A stretch of 64,000 nt of DNA from Gordonia jacobaea (GTDB taxonomy: Bacteria > Actinomycetota > Actinomycetes > Mycobacteriales > Mycobacteriaceae), in assembly GCF_001186365.1 (NCBI RefSeq), contig NZ_LDTZ01000018.1, forward strand, positions 124,001 to 188,000, in the 5' to 3' direction. Both the position numbers and the translations under genes were made by a program. Shown here one piece after another: positions 43,705-52,826 of the stretch. The notes under the pieces were generated by a model. That model was not told where the DNA came from. It saw only the letters and a program-made list of their open reading frames with translations, and made no database searches. Every line of letters begins with the position of its first letter. Position 1 is the stretch's first letter.

Positions 43705-45240
43705 TCAGGCACCGACCGGGAGGCGTCGCGACCACCACGATGCCACGAGTGCTCCGAACAATCCGACCACCGCGAGCGCACTGACCACCCAGATCGCCAT
43801 CGACATACCGCCCAACAACTGACCGGGCTGCTGCGTGACGCCCGAACTGGCCAGAATGGCGGTGATGATCGCCAGCATCACTGCGCCGCCAACCTGGACG
43901 CTGGTGTTGACCAGACCGGACGCCAAACCCTGCTCGTGGTCGGCGACGCCAGCGGTGCCCTGTGAGTTGATCGACGGGAACGTCAGCGCAAACCCGACGC
44001 CCAACAGAATGATGGTCGGCAGCAGGAACTCGGCGTACGACATGCCCGGCTGGACACGGGAGAACCACAGGTAACCGCCGAGGAATGACGCGAAGCCGGC
44101 CACGAGCAGAAGCGGCGTCGGAACCCTGTCGAGGACACGATCCATCCGTGTCGCACTCGCGACAACGATCACGCCTGCCGGCAGAAAGGCGAGCGCCATT
44201 CCCAGCGGCGACCAACCCAACGAGTCCTGCAGATACAGCGTCACGACGAACTGGAACGCGACGTAGCCGCCGAACATCAGCGCACCGGAGAGGTTCGCGT
44301 GGACCAGCAACGCCGACCTCAGAATTCCCGGACGCACCAGCGGGTGTCGGTGACGAAGTTCAACAGCGACGAACGCGACGCCCAGGATTGCCGACGCGGC
44401 GAAACTCGCGATCGTGACGGGTGCGGTCCACCCGACCTCGGGAGCGCGCACGACCGCGAAGACGAGCAGCAGCAGTGCACCGGTGCTGGTCAGAGCGCCC
44501 AACGCGTCGAACTGTCGCCAGTGCATGGGTGTGCGCGGCGCGGTCGGGATCACGCGCAGCCCCGCGAAGAGCAACGCAAGCGCGACGGGACCCGGGAACA
44601 GAAGCGTTGCGCGCCAGGAGAGTTCGGTCAGCAGACCACCGAAGACCAGGCCGAGCGAGAAGCCACTCGCTCCGCACACGGTGTAGATACTGAATGCCTT
44701 GTTGCGGGCGGGCCCCTCGGCGAACGTCGTCGTGATGATCGACAAGCCTGCGGGCACGGTGAACGCCGCGGCGATCCCCTTGATGAAACGCAGAGCGATG
44801 ATGACCGCATTGATGTCGACGACGGCGCTTGCGACAGACGCGACGCCGAACACGCCCAGTGCCACCAGGAACACCCTGCGGCGACCGAACAAGTCGCTTG
44901 CACGCCCGCCCAGCAACAGCAGGCCGCCGTAGCCCAGGACATATCCGCTCACGATCCACTGCAATTGCGACTGACCCATGTGGAGGTCCTCGCCGATCGA
45001 CGGCAGTGCGACGCCGACCATCGAGATGTCCAGGCCGTCGAGGAAGAGCGCTCCCGCCAGAACCACCAGCAGCAGCCACACCTTCCCGGTCCACCCTGTC
45101 GCGGAGGTGATGTGGGGGGAGGTGATGTGAAGGTCCGATGACGGTTCGGGAGCCGCCTGATTGATGTCGTGTGCCCGATCGTCGACGCTCGACGACTCGG
45201 ACCGATGCGCGATGACCACGTCTCGTGTGTTGTGTGCCAT
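43705..45240 (-). CDS. MFS drug exporter, DHA2 (14-helix) family
   Basis: An approximately 511-residue transporter. Helix 1 reads VWLLLVVLAGALFLDGLDISMVGVALPSIG, with the DHA2 D-x2-I-V-type motif. The motif A loop is GGRASDLFGRRRVFLVAL, and the helix 5 antiporter motif appears around GASGFSLGLVFGGLL. The first ~45 residues are polar and cytoplasmic. The ATG at 45240 is chosen since the annotatable Met at 45264 would lie inside the operator; TATAGT is eight bases upstream of 45240. It is divergent from a MarR-type regulator that most likely controls it. Compared with the mycobacterial order (groES next to tsaD), this pair looks inserted. Confidence 0.85.
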   Translation of the reverse strand: MAHNTRDVVIAHRSESSSVDDRAHDINQAAPEPSSDLHITSPHITSATGWTGKVWLLLVVLAGALFLDGLDISMVGVALPSIGEDLHMGQSQLQWIVSGYVLGYGGLLLLGGRASDLFGRRRVFLVALGVFGVASVASAVVDINAVIIALRFIKGIAAAFTVPAGLSIITTTFAEGPARNKAFSIYTVCGASGFSLGLVFGGLLTELSWRATLLFPGPVALALLFAGLRVIPTAPRTPMHWRQFDALGALTSTGALLLLVFAVVRAPEVGWTAPVTIASFAASAILGVAFVAVELRHRHPLVRPGILRSALLVHANLSGALMFGGYVAFQFVVTLYLQDSLGWSPLGMALAFLPAGVIVVASATRMDRVLDRVPTPLLLVAGFASFLGGYLWFSRVQPGMSYAEFLLPTIILLGVGFALTFPSINSQGTAGVADHEQGLASGLVNTSVQVGGAVMLAIITAILASSGVTQQPGQLLGGMSMAIWVVSALAVVGLFGALVASWWSRRLPVGA

Positions 45241-45248
45241 GCGAGGAA

Positions 45249-45276
45249 CTATATGCATGTGCATTCAATGCGTCTA
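45249..45276 (-). promoter_or_regulatory. Promoter and operator between the MFS and marR genes
   Basis: On the minus strand TAGACG (45276-45271) and TATAGT (45254-45249) are 16 bases apart. Between them lies the dyad GCATTCAATGC (45261-45271, plus strand), overlapped by TGCATGTGCA. A dyad in a promoter spacer is a good MarR operator candidate. Confidence 0.6.
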
Positions 45277-45339
45277 CATTAATTGTTATCACATCTTTTG
45301 CTGAAGCATATATTGCAGTTGCAGGGTAGGATGCGGTGC

Positions 45340-45750
45340 ATGACTAAGGCGGTGACTTCTGAGGACCAGTTGGCTGCCGCGTGGCGAGATCTGTCGATCC
45401 GCTACAACAAGGTCCTGTGCAGTCTCGACCGTGAGCTGCAGGCCAAGCACGGACTCTCATCGAGCGAGTTCGAGGTACTCGAGCTGCTCGCGGAGGCCGA
45501 CGACCATCAAGCCCGGATGAGCGAGCTGGCAAGCCGAGTGCATCTGAGCCAGAGCGCACTCTCCCGAGTTGTCGGCCGACTGGAGAAGGACGGGCTGGTT
45601 GTCCGCACGATGTGTTCCTCGGACCGACGCTCGGTTTTCGCCACCCTGACCGCCTCGGGCGAGCAGCGGTATGCGCAGGCACGCCCGACGCAGCGCGAGA
45701 CCCTCGCGTCGCTCACGGATGGGTGCCCGCAACTGTTGCGCGAGGGCTGA
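45340..45750 (+). CDS. MarR-family regulator, divergent from the MFS exporter
   Basis: A 136-residue winged-helix regulator. The DNA-binding part is MSELASRVHLSQSALSRVVGRLEKDGLVVRTMCSSDRRSVFATLTASGEQR, with the family's S-x-S-x-x-S-R recognition helix and D-R-R wing. The ATG at 45340 is seven bases after TAGGAT (leaderless-like) and gives a normal length. It shares a 99-base region with the MFS gene. Its stop codon (TGA, 45748-45750) directly abuts that of the convergent tsaD, making the shared palindrome TGATCA. Confidence 0.87.
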   Translation: MTKAVTSEDQLAAAWRDLSIRYNKVLCSLDRELQAKHGLSSSEFEVLELLAEADDHQARMSELASRVHLSQSALSRVVGRLEKDGLVVRTMCSSDRRSVFATLTASGEQRYAQARPTQRETLASLTDGCPQLLREG

Positions 45751-46800
45751 TCAGCGTTCTTGCGACACCTGCACACTCAGCCCCGGGTCGGTGGCCACGG
45801 TCAGCGGTGACGGTTGCGCGCCGCCCGCAATGACGTGCGCGCCCAGCGTGGCGATCATGACGCCGTTGTCGGTACACAGGCGCGGCTTCGGCACGCGCAG
45901 CGTGATTCCGGCTGCGGCACAACGTTCTTGCGCCAGCGACCGAATCCGGGAGTTGGCCGTCGCACCGCCGCCGAGCACCAGGGTGTCGACGCCGAGGTCC
46001 GTGCACGCGCGAACCGCCTTTAGTGTCAACACATCTGCCACGGCTTCCTGAAACGACGCCGCGATATCGGCGACCGGGACGTCGACGCCATCGCGGCGGC
46101 ACTTCTCGACGTAGCGTGCCACCGCCGTCTTCACCCCCGAGAACGAGAAGTCGTAGCGGGCGTCACGCGGCCCCGTCATGCCTCTCGGGAACTCGATCGC
46201 GTGCGGGTCACCCTGTGCCGCAGCCTTATCCAGTTCGGGACCGCCCGGGAAGCCGAGGTCGAGCAGGCGCGCCACCTTGTCGAAGGCTTCCCCGGCGGCA
46301 TCGTCGACCGTGGTGCCGAGTTCGACGATGGGGTCGGCGAGATCGGTGACGTGCAGGAGATGGGTGTGGCCACCCGAGACGAGGAGCGCGACGCATTCGG
46401 GCATCGGCCCGTGTTCGAGTGTGTCGACGGCGACGTGCCCGCCGAGATGATTCATCGCGTACAGCGGTACATCCCACGCCAGCGAATACGCCTTGGCGGC
46501 AGCAACTCCGACGAGCAGCGCGCCTGCGAGGCCAGGCCCGATGGTGACGGCGATGGCATCCGGCTTGTCGATCCCCGCAGCTTCGCGCGCCCGCTGCATG
46601 GCAGGCACGATCGCTTCGAGGTGCGCACGCGAGGCGATTTCGGGCACCACTCCCCCGAAGCGTGCGTGCTCGTCGACACTCGATGCCACCTCGTCGGCCA
46701 GCAGCGTGACCTCGCCGGGCCCGTCACCTTCACCCGGCGTCCACTCGACGATCCCGACTCCGGTTTCGTCGCACGAACTCTCCACGCCCATCACGATCAT
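45751..46800 (-). CDS. tsaD: tRNA threonylcarbamoyltransferase subunit TsaD (Kae1/Gcp)
   Basis: A 349-residue ASKHA-fold enzyme that transfers the threonylcarbamoyl group to A37 of ANN-decoding tRNAs (t6A). The metal site H-x3-H is visible in [13 protein letters not shown], the N-terminal [18 protein letters not shown] is the phosphate-1 loop, and [10 protein letters not shown] and [14 protein letters not shown] are the later phosphate/adenosine motifs. It overlaps rimI by four bases (ATGA) and ends the alr-hydrolase-tsaE-tsaB-rimI-tsaD operon, so most of the t6A machinery (TsaB, TsaD, TsaE) is made together; TsaC is not in this window. Confidence 0.96.
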   Translation of the reverse strand: MIVMGVESSCDETGVGIVEWTPGEGDGPGEVTLLADEVASSVDEHARFGGVVPEIASRAHLEAIVPAMQRAREAAGIDKPDAIAVTIGPGLAGALLVGVAAAKAYSLAWDVPLYAMNHLGGHVAVDTLEHGPMPECVALLVSGGHTHLLHVTDLADPIVELGTTVDDAAGEAFDKVARLLDLGFPGGPELDKAAAQGDPHAIEFPRGMTGPRDARYDFSFSGVKTAVARYVEKCRRDGVDVPVADIAASFQEAVADVLTLKAVRACTDLGVDTLVLGGGATANSRIRSLAQERCAAAGITLRVPKPRLCTDNGVMIATLGAHVIAGGAQPSPLTVATDPGLSVQVSQER

Positions 46801-47294
46801 GTGGGATCACCTCCACGCCCCGACACCGAGGGCCGCGCCATCGTGTAGGCGTCGGCGCCGGAGGGCTGATAGTAGTTGCGGCGCACACCACGTCGGACGA
46901 AGCCGTTGCGTTCGTACAGCGCGATCGCGGTGTCGTTGTCGGTCCTGACCTCTAGGTAGACCGGGGCGTCCGCGGCATCGGCGACGTCGAGCATCACGTC
47001 GAGCAGTGCGCGTCCGTAGCCGAGACCACGATGACTCGGTGCGACGGCGATGGTATGGATCTCGCACTCGAAGTTGCCCTCGCCGCCCAGTGTCGAAATG
47101 CCCGCGTATCCGACGACTTCGCCACCGGGCGTCTCGCGCGCCGCGAAGTACCGGTTGTACGGCGCGTTGAGCTCGGCACGGAATGCGGTTGCGGGCCATG
47201 GCGAATCGCCGACGAACATCTCGCGCTCGAGCATTGCGCACCGAGGGATGTCCGAATAATCGAGCCGGTCGATCAGCAATTCGTGGGTGGTCAT
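46797..47294 (-). CDS. rimI: GNAT N-acetyltransferase RimI
   Basis: A 165-residue GNAT acetyltransferase (ribosomal-protein S18 alanine N-acetyltransferase family). The acetyl-CoA loop is [19 protein letters not shown], and [40 protein letters not shown] is the family C-terminus. The ATG at 47294 is chosen over a far longer in-frame ORF because it overlaps the tsaB stop by ATGA and starts exactly where the domain begins. In several actinobacteria rimI is fused to or flanks tsaB/tsaD. Sits between tsaB and tsaD here. Confidence 0.93.
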   Translation of the reverse strand: MTTHELLIDRLDYSDIPRCAMLEREMFVGDSPWPATAFRAELNAPYNRYFAARETPGGEVVGYAGISTLGGEGNFECEIHTIAVAPSHRGLGYGRALLDVMLDVADAADAPVYLEVRTDNDTAIALYERNGFVRRGVRRNYYQPSGADAYTMARPSVSGRGGDPT

Positions 47295-47992
47295 TTCGGA
47301 GTCACCGCCTTGGCGCGCTGGTCTTTTCGTTCGACGGCATCCGGGCGTCGGAGATAGAGCGGGACGAGCGGTCCCGGCGCCGCGCCTGTCACGACGTCGT
47401 CCGCGCTTGCCAGGAGCAGGCCGCGCACCGTCGGCGTTGTCACCAGCGACGGCTCTCCCTGCCACCCGCACAGTTCGAGATGACTCGGCGAGCCTGCCGC
47501 GACGTCGACCGGCTGCGCCGCAAGCGATTCGGCTACCACCGCGGGTGCCGACACGTCGGGACCACTGAACCGCGCTCCATCGCGGTAACGCGCCCAGTAC
47601 ACCTCGCGGCGTCGCGCGTCGGTGACCACAGCCATCGACGATCCGGCCGGAAAGTGTTGCGCGGCGTCGGCGGCGATCGCGTCGAGCGAGCAGACCCCGT
47701 ACACCGGAAGACCGAGCGCGTCGCCGAATCCGGCGCCGGTCGCCATACCGACCCGTAGACCAGTGAAAGGTCCTGGGCCACAACCGACCACGACAGCGTC
47801 GAGCCCGTCTCGGCGCACACCGGCCTCGTCGAGTGTCTCGGACATCAGCGTCGTCAGCACTTCCGCGTGACGCCGGTGGTCGGCCGTCGCACGGTCGGCC
47901 AACACACGCACACCACTACCGTCGACCGTCCCGACGCCGGTCACCACGACATCGGTCGCGGTGTCGATGACGAGCACCGTCATCTCATCCAT
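47291..47992 (-). CDS. tsaB: tRNA t6A biosynthesis protein TsaB (YeaZ)
   Basis: A 233-residue catalytically inert paralogue of TsaD that scaffolds the t6A complex with TsaD and TsaE. The start MTVLVIDTATDVVVTGV (Met4, 47983, is an alternative) and VVGCGPGPFTGLRVGMATGAGFGDALGLPVYGVCSLDAIA are diagnostic. It overlaps both neighbours (tsaE by 8 bases, rimI by 4), so the order tsaE-tsaB-rimI-tsaD is tightly coupled. Confidence 0.95.
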   Translation of the reverse strand: MDEMTVLVIDTATDVVVTGVGTVDGSGVRVLADRATADHRRHAEVLTTLMSETLDEAGVRRDGLDAVVVGCGPGPFTGLRVGMATGAGFGDALGLPVYGVCSLDAIAADAAQHFPAGSSMAVVTDARRREVYWARYRDGARFSGPDVSAPAVVAESLAAQPVDVAAGSPSHLELCGWQGEPSLVTTPTVRGLLLASADDVVTGAAPGPLVPLYLRRPDAVERKDQRAKAVTPK

Positions 47993-48437
47993 CTATCCAA
48001 CTCCATTGTGCGTGGCGGACATCGGTATCGGGATCGCGCTGCAAGCGCACCAGCAGGTGCCGGTCTGCGAGACGCTCCGCGACGCCTTCGCCCCATTCGA
48101 CGACGACGACCGCGTCCGCGAGATCGGTGTCGAGGTCGAGCGCGTCGAGTTCGTCGAGTCCACCGAGGCGGTACGCGTCGACGTGCACCATCCCGGGACG
48201 GTCGGGTGAACCGGGTTTGTGTTCACGAGCGATGATGAAGGTCGGCGACGACACCCGGCCAACCACATCGAGACCGGCGGCGATACCGCGTGCCAGTGCC
48301 GTCTTACCCGCCCCGAGCAGCCCGTCGAGGATGACGACGTCGCCGGCCGAGAGGCCTTGTGCGAGTTCGGCTCCCAATGCCTCGGTATCGGCGACATCGG
48401 GCAGCTCACGAGTCTGGACATCATCGGTGCCGCTCAT
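47985..48437 (-). CDS. tsaE: t6A biosynthesis ATPase TsaE (YjeE)
   Basis: A 150-residue P-loop ATPase. Walker A is GLLGAGKTALARGIA, followed by the family block VSSPTFIIAREHKPG and the acidic VHVDAYRLGG-type strand; VVVVEWGEGVAERL is the conserved C-terminal motif. It drives turnover of the TsaB-TsaD complex. The ATG at 48437 is chosen because it overlaps the hydrolase stop by ATGA and gives the normal family length; the longer in-frame ORF is Arg-rich shadow sequence. Confidence 0.94.
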   Translation of the reverse strand: MSGTDDVQTRELPDVADTEALGAELAQGLSAGDVVILDGLLGAGKTALARGIAAGLDVVGRVSSPTFIIAREHKPGSPDRPGMVHVDAYRLGGLDELDALDLDTDLADAVVVVEWGEGVAERLADRHLLVRLQRDPDTDVRHAQWSWIDG

Positions 48438-49561
48438 CGTCGCCTGCCCAACAACGGGATTCGACGACGCCGCGGCTGCGGGCGCGCTGCCCGCGACCGT
48501 TCGACGAGGTCGGCGATGGCGTCGGTCACCCGGTCGGGCTGCTCCATCAAGACCATGTGGCCTGCGCCGTCGACGATGTCGAGTCGGGAGTCGTCGCCGA
48601 GGTCGCCGAACATGTGCAGCGAGTTGGGCAGCGGTGTCATCTGGTCGGCGGTTCCACACACGACGGCTGTCGGGACGGCGGCGATGACCGGCAGGCCCAT
48701 CGATTCGTCGTGGTGTTCCAACGCATTCAGGAAACTCACGACAGTGGAGATCGGCGTGTTCTGAATCATCTTCTCCACGGCCCGACCGAGTGCGGGGCTG
48801 TGAAAGTCGGGCCCGAAGCTTGCCGACACGAGGACCGGCTCGAGGACCAGCCTGGTGAGGTCGCGCCCGGCTTGGATCACGCGCGGGCTGTGTCGAACAG
48901 TCGCGCGGAACGCGTCGACGAGGGGGTTGCGCAGCCCGCGCGCGAGACCTGCCTCGGTCAGTCCACGTGCGGCGGTGGCGACGAGCGCGACGCCTGCCAC
49001 GGGCCCGTCAGGACCGAAGAGCTCCGGGTGGCGTCGCGCGAGCGCCATGATCGACATGCCACCCATCGAATGTCCGCACAGCACAACAGGTCCCGACGGT
49101 GCGACGGTCCGCATCACGGCGGCGACGTCGTCGGAGAGTTGTGCGATCGTGCAGGTGTCGGGGGGCGCCGCGTCGGACTTCCCATGTCCGCGATGGTCGA
49201 AGAACACCAGTCGGATTCGCCGTTGCGCCCAGTGTTCGGCGAGGTCGAATCGTTGAAAGTGCCACGACGCCATACGAAGACTGAAGCCGTGCACGAACAG
49301 CACTGTCAGCTCCGGCTTCTCGCCAGGCGCGATGCCCCCGAGGTCGACGGTGCGCACTGCGAGCGCCAGCCCGTCGTCGGTGGTGACAGTCGACGGCTCG
49401 TCGGAGTAGATGGCGGTGAAATCGATTCCCGCATAGGGATCGTCGAGTGCGTCGACACGACGCCGAGCCAGCGCACGTCCGGCACCCGCGACGGCCAACC
49501 CGCCCAGCGCTCCGAGACCTCCGAGACCCGCCACGAGGCCAACCCGTTCGTACGGCTTCAC
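48434..49561 (-). CDS. Alpha/beta hydrolase with N-terminal membrane segment
   Basis: A 375-residue hydrolase. Residues 5-30 are hydrophobic (VGLVAGLGGLGALGGLAVAGAG), a likely membrane anchor or uncleaved signal. The hydrolase core has the oxyanion HGFSLRMASWHFQ, the FFDHRGHGKSD strand turn, nucleophile Ser165 in LCGHSMGGMS, an Asp in VVCGTADQMTPL and His in VDGAGHMVLME. So a full Ser-Asp-His triad is present. Substrate unknown; position between alr and tsaE is conserved in related actinobacteria. Overlaps both neighbours by four bases. Confidence 0.85.
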   Translation of the reverse strand: MKPYERVGLVAGLGGLGALGGLAVAGAGRALARRRVDALDDPYAGIDFTAIYSDEPSTVTTDDGLALAVRTVDLGGIAPGEKPELTVLFVHGFSLRMASWHFQRFDLAEHWAQRRIRLVFFDHRGHGKSDAAPPDTCTIAQLSDDVAAVMRTVAPSGPVVLCGHSMGGMSIMALARRHPELFGPDGPVAGVALVATAARGLTEAGLARGLRNPLVDAFRATVRHSPRVIQAGRDLTRLVLEPVLVSASFGPDFHSPALGRAVEKMIQNTPISTVVSFLNALEHHDESMGLPVIAAVPTAVVCGTADQMTPLPNSLHMFGDLGDDSRLDIVDGAGHMVLMEQPDRVTDAIADLVERSRAARPQPRRRRIPLLGRRR

Positions 49562-50760
49562 TGGTGCCCCACGTTGCCGGCCACGGCTCCCCCACCGACG
49601 TACTGCCGATGCGCGCGAGCGCCGATGCCGGTGATGATCTCGTAGTCGATGGTGCCGATCTGATCGGCCCAGTCACGCGCGATGGGAGCGCCACGTGTTC
49701 CGGCGCCGAACAATTCGACGACGTCGCCCTCGGCGACCCCGCCTCCGTCTGGTCCGAGATCAATGACGAACTGGTCCATACATACTCGACCGACCTGCGG
49801 AAATCCCCGACCGTTGACCTGTACCCGCATCTGGTTGGACAGCAATCTCGGCACACCGTCGGCATAGCCTGCGGGGACGACAGCAATCACGGTGTCGCGA
49901 TCCGACGTCCAGTGATGGTTGTACGAAACACCCTGCCCCGCAGCAAGATTCTTGACGAGAGCAACCTCGGCCCGCAACGTCATCGCCGGCACCAACCCGA
50001 AGTCGCCGCGCTGCGGAATCGGAGTGCATCCGTAGAGCGCGATACCTGGCCTGACCAGATCGCGAGCCAGGTCCGGACGTGTCAGTGCCGCAGGCGAATT
50101 GGCGATGTGCATCACCTCGGCGGGACTTCCGAGCCGCACGAGGTCAGCGGCAGCGGCATCGAGGCGTTCGGCCTGCTGCGAGTTCAGCGGATGCTCGGGT
50201 TCGTCGCCGCGCACGAGATGACACATGATCGCTCGGACCCGCACGGCCCCGTCGGCATTCGCTTTGGCCAGGTCGTCGGCGAAGTCGGCCCATTCGTCCA
50301 CGGCGACGCCGCTGCGGTTGAGGCCCGTGTCGACCTTGGCGGTCACGGTGGCGGTTCGTCCCAGACGGCGCGCGGCGTCGGCGACCAGGGCGAGTTGGCG
50401 CCGCGACGACAGCGCGACGTCTATGTCGGCGCCGATCGCGGCGTCGAACGGTGCGTGGTTGGTGTGCAGCCACGCCGTGATGTGCGCGTCGATACCTGCC
50501 TCGCGCAGCGCGAGCGCCTCTGCGATGTGGGCGACCCCGAGTTCTGTGGCGCCCGCTGCCAGCGCGGCACGCGCAACAGGCTCGGCGCCGTGACCGTAGC
50601 CATTCGCTTTGACCACGGCGATCACGTCCGTACCGGCCGCCGCGCGGACGACACCCACGTTGTGGGCGATCGCGTCGAGGTCGATGAACGCCGTCAGCGC
50701 TGCGGGAAGGCCGGTCTCGGCAGCCACCGGCGCATCGGGCGTCGAATCATGTGAGGTCAT
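49558..50760 (-). CDS. alr: Alanine racemase
   Basis: A 400-residue fold-type III PLP enzyme that converts L- to D-alanine for peptidoglycan. Lys51 in AVVKANGYGHGA forms the Schiff base, and the catalytic Tyr region is AGQGVSYNHHWTS, with AVVPAGYADGVPR and RVCMDQFVIDLG as further signatures. The ATG at 50760 is chosen over 50886 because GACAAT lies seven bases upstream and the extension has no family match. It is the first gene of a six-gene overlapping operon ending in tsaD, tying cell-wall precursor and tRNA-modification genes. Confidence 0.96.
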   Translation of the reverse strand: MTSHDSTPDAPVAAETGLPAALTAFIDLDAIAHNVGVVRAAAGTDVIAVVKANGYGHGAEPVARAALAAGATELGVAHIAEALALREAGIDAHITAWLHTNHAPFDAAIGADIDVALSSRRQLALVADAARRLGRTATVTAKVDTGLNRSGVAVDEWADFADDLAKANADGAVRVRAIMCHLVRGDEPEHPLNSQQAERLDAAAADLVRLGSPAEVMHIANSPAALTRPDLARDLVRPGIALYGCTPIPQRGDFGLVPAMTLRAEVALVKNLAAGQGVSYNHHWTSDRDTVIAVVPAGYADGVPRLLSNQMRVQVNGRGFPQVGRVCMDQFVIDLGPDGGGVAEGDVVELFGAGTRGAPIARDWADQIGTIDYEIITGIGARAHRQYVGGGAVAGNVGHQ

Positions 50761-50923
50761 CGCGACCATTGTCCCAGATCCGACGGAGTGGTCGGCGGCA
50801 CACTCGAGCGATTCCCACCACGCAGGTGAGTAGTCTCCCGCATCCGCACGCGGCGACCGGCGAGTGAACTGGACCGTGGCGCTCACGCCAATCCCCCAAC
50901 TCCCTGCTCACCGGAGGTTCCCG

Positions 50924-51241
50924 ATGACATTCGTGCCCTACCACCCCAGTTCGTACCCGATGCCGAATGTCGGAGCCGCTCAGCCGAGCAAGGCTGCGCT
51001 CGCCTGGTCATTCGTGCTCAACGCGGTGTCGATCGGCGTCTTGCCGTTAGCCGGGCTCACGGGATTCTTCGGACTTCTCGCCGCCATCGGCGGCGCCGAT
51101 GCCGGCAGCGACGCCGCGTATGTCGGAGTCACTCTGCTTGCGGTCACAGTGGGCCTCATCGTCGCTTCGGGCATCATGACGCTCGCGGCACTCGCGCTCA
51201 CGTCATCTCGCAGACACGCCATCTCGGCGCGCCCTGGGTGA
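50924..51241 (+). CDS. Small multi-helix membrane protein, 3' end probably frameshifted
   Basis: A 105-residue protein beginning MTFVPYHPSSYPMPNVGAAQPSKAALAWSF, with helices at about 27-55 and 68-93. The ATG at 50924 follows CCGGAGG. The annotated frame stops at 51241, but a shifted frame continues smoothly from about 51220 as HLGAPWVIVTAWVVTGLNLIGHAVLAFYLNF to a TAG at 51313-51315. This adds a third membrane helix of the expected kind. So the intact gene probably spans 50924-51315 and has lost or gained bases near 51215-51230. Small Pro/Tyr-leader membrane proteins of this sort are common in Gordonia/Rhodococcus; function unknown. Confidence 0.65.
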   Translation: MTFVPYHPSSYPMPNVGAAQPSKAALAWSFVLNAVSIGVLPLAGLTGFFGLLAAIGGADAGSDAAYVGVTLLAVTVGLIVASGIMTLAALALTSSRRHAISARPG

Positions 51242-51365
51242 TCGTCACGGCATGGGTGGTCACAGGCCTGAATCTGATCGGGCATGCAGTCCTTGCCTTC
51301 TACCTGAATTTCTAGCAAGGGCCGTCTTCAGCAAGCTCCCTGACCAGCCAGGGCTACGTACCCCT

Positions 51366-52820
51366 TCAGACAAGCAGTGTGCGCAGAGCTGGCCGGAGCC
51401 CAGCCAGCAGATTCGACGCACCGATCGGCGCTCCACCGCTGGCCAACGCCGCTGCCCGGGCGTGCACCCTCGCTGCAGCCGCACCCGCCCAGATGGGTGG
51501 CAGGCCCGCCGCCAGCAGTGCACCTGCGATGCCCGACAACACGTCTCCCGCTCCTGCTGTCGCCGCCCACGACGATTCCGCGTCGTTGCCGAACACCGTG
51601 CCGTCGGGCTCGGCGACCAGCGTGATGCGCCCCTTCAGCAGCACCGTCACACCCCAGCGCTGAGCGAGCCCGGCCACCGTCCCGAGGCGGTCAGCACCCA
51701 CCTCCTCGCCGGTGAGGCGTGCGAATTCACCCGCATGCGGCGTCAGCAGTGTCGGCGCCTCGCGTCCACGTACCAGTTCTGGGTGCTGGGACAGGACGGT
51801 CAATCCATCCGCATCGACGAGAACCGGCAGCTCGGTGGCGAGGATCTTTCCCAGCAGATCGACGGCAGCGTCGTCTGTTCCTGCTCCCGGTCCGACGATC
51901 CACGCCTGCACACGACCGGCGTCGGCGAAGTCCGGTACCGCTACGACCTCCGGAAAGTGCTCGACCACCTCGGCGTGCGCCGACCCGACATACCGAGTCA
52001 TCCCCGACGTCGCGGTCACCGCGGCTCCCGTGCACAGGATGCCCGCGCCCGGATACCGATGCGATCCCGCGATCACTCCGACGACACCCTGCGTGTACTT
52101 GTCGTCGTGCGGTCCGGGGACCGGCCAGGCGTCGGCGATCTCGGTATCGGTGAGTGCGTACAGCCTTGGCCGCGTCGGGGGCGTCGACACCAGCGGTGCA
52201 CCCTCCGGGTCCTCGGCAAGACCGATGTCGACAAGCTCTACTCGCCCACATTGCGGTGCGGCGAGCAGATGCGCGTGTCGTCGTACGCCGAACGTGACCG
52301 TGACGTCGGCGCGGACGGCGGGCTGGTTGATCTGCCCTGTATCGGCGTCGACACCGGATGGAAGGTCGACGGCCACGATCGGTGTCAGCGGATCGACGGA
52401 CGCGAAAACCGTTGCAGCGGCGGGCCGTAGCGGCCCGTGACCGCCTATCCCCACGACACCGTCGATGACGACGTCGAGCGAACTCGGGAGCGTTTCGACG
52501 ACCCGACCACGTGCACGTCGAAGTGCCGCCAACCCACCGGCATGTGCCTTGTCGGGGGCGAGCAGCGTCGCGCTGACCGCGGCGCCGCGTCTGGCAAGTT
52601 CAGCGCCGGCGTAGAGGGCGTCGCCGCCATTGTCGCCTGCCCCGACCACGATCCCGACGGCCCGTCCCACCACACCGTTCGTGCGTTCGGCCAGAAGCGC
52701 GGCCACTGCCTGAGCCACGCCGTGCGAGGCGCGGCGCATCAGTGTGCCGTTGGTCAGCAGTTCCCCTGTCGCGCGTTCCTCGGCGCGGACGGCGTCGGCG
52801 GTGAGGTAGCTGACCGGCAT
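51366..52820 (-). CDS. nnr: Bifunctional NAD(P)H-hydrate epimerase / ADP-dependent dehydratase
   Basis: A 484-residue metabolite-repair enzyme that restores damaged NAD(P)H hydrates. The N-terminal YjeF_N domain (1-215) has VVGAGDNGGDALYAGAELA and VIDGVVGIGGHGPLRP; the C-terminal YjeF_C kinase-like domain (225-484) has GVVGVIAGSHRYPGAG, LLTPHAGEFARL and the catalytic AGAGDVLSGIAGALLA. It lies directly downstream of glmS on the same strand with a 6-base gap, as in mycobacteria. Start at 52820 (MPVSYLTADAVRAEE) matches the family. Confidence 0.95.
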   Translation of the reverse strand: MPVSYLTADAVRAEERATGELLTNGTLMRRASHGVAQAVAALLAERTNGVVGRAVGIVVGAGDNGGDALYAGAELARRGAAVSATLLAPDKAHAGGLAALRRARGRVVETLPSSLDVVIDGVVGIGGHGPLRPAAATVFASVDPLTPIVAVDLPSGVDADTGQINQPAVRADVTVTFGVRRHAHLLAAPQCGRVELVDIGLAEDPEGAPLVSTPPTRPRLYALTDTEIADAWPVPGPHDDKYTQGVVGVIAGSHRYPGAGILCTGAAVTATSGMTRYVGSAHAEVVEHFPEVVAVPDFADAGRVQAWIVGPGAGTDDAAVDLLGKILATELPVLVDADGLTVLSQHPELVRGREAPTLLTPHAGEFARLTGEEVGADRLGTVAGLAQRWGVTVLLKGRITLVAEPDGTVFGNDAESSWAATAGAGDVLSGIAGALLAAGLPPIWAGAAAARVHARAAALASGGAPIGASNLLAGLRPALRTLLV

Positions 52821-52826
52821 CAGGAC

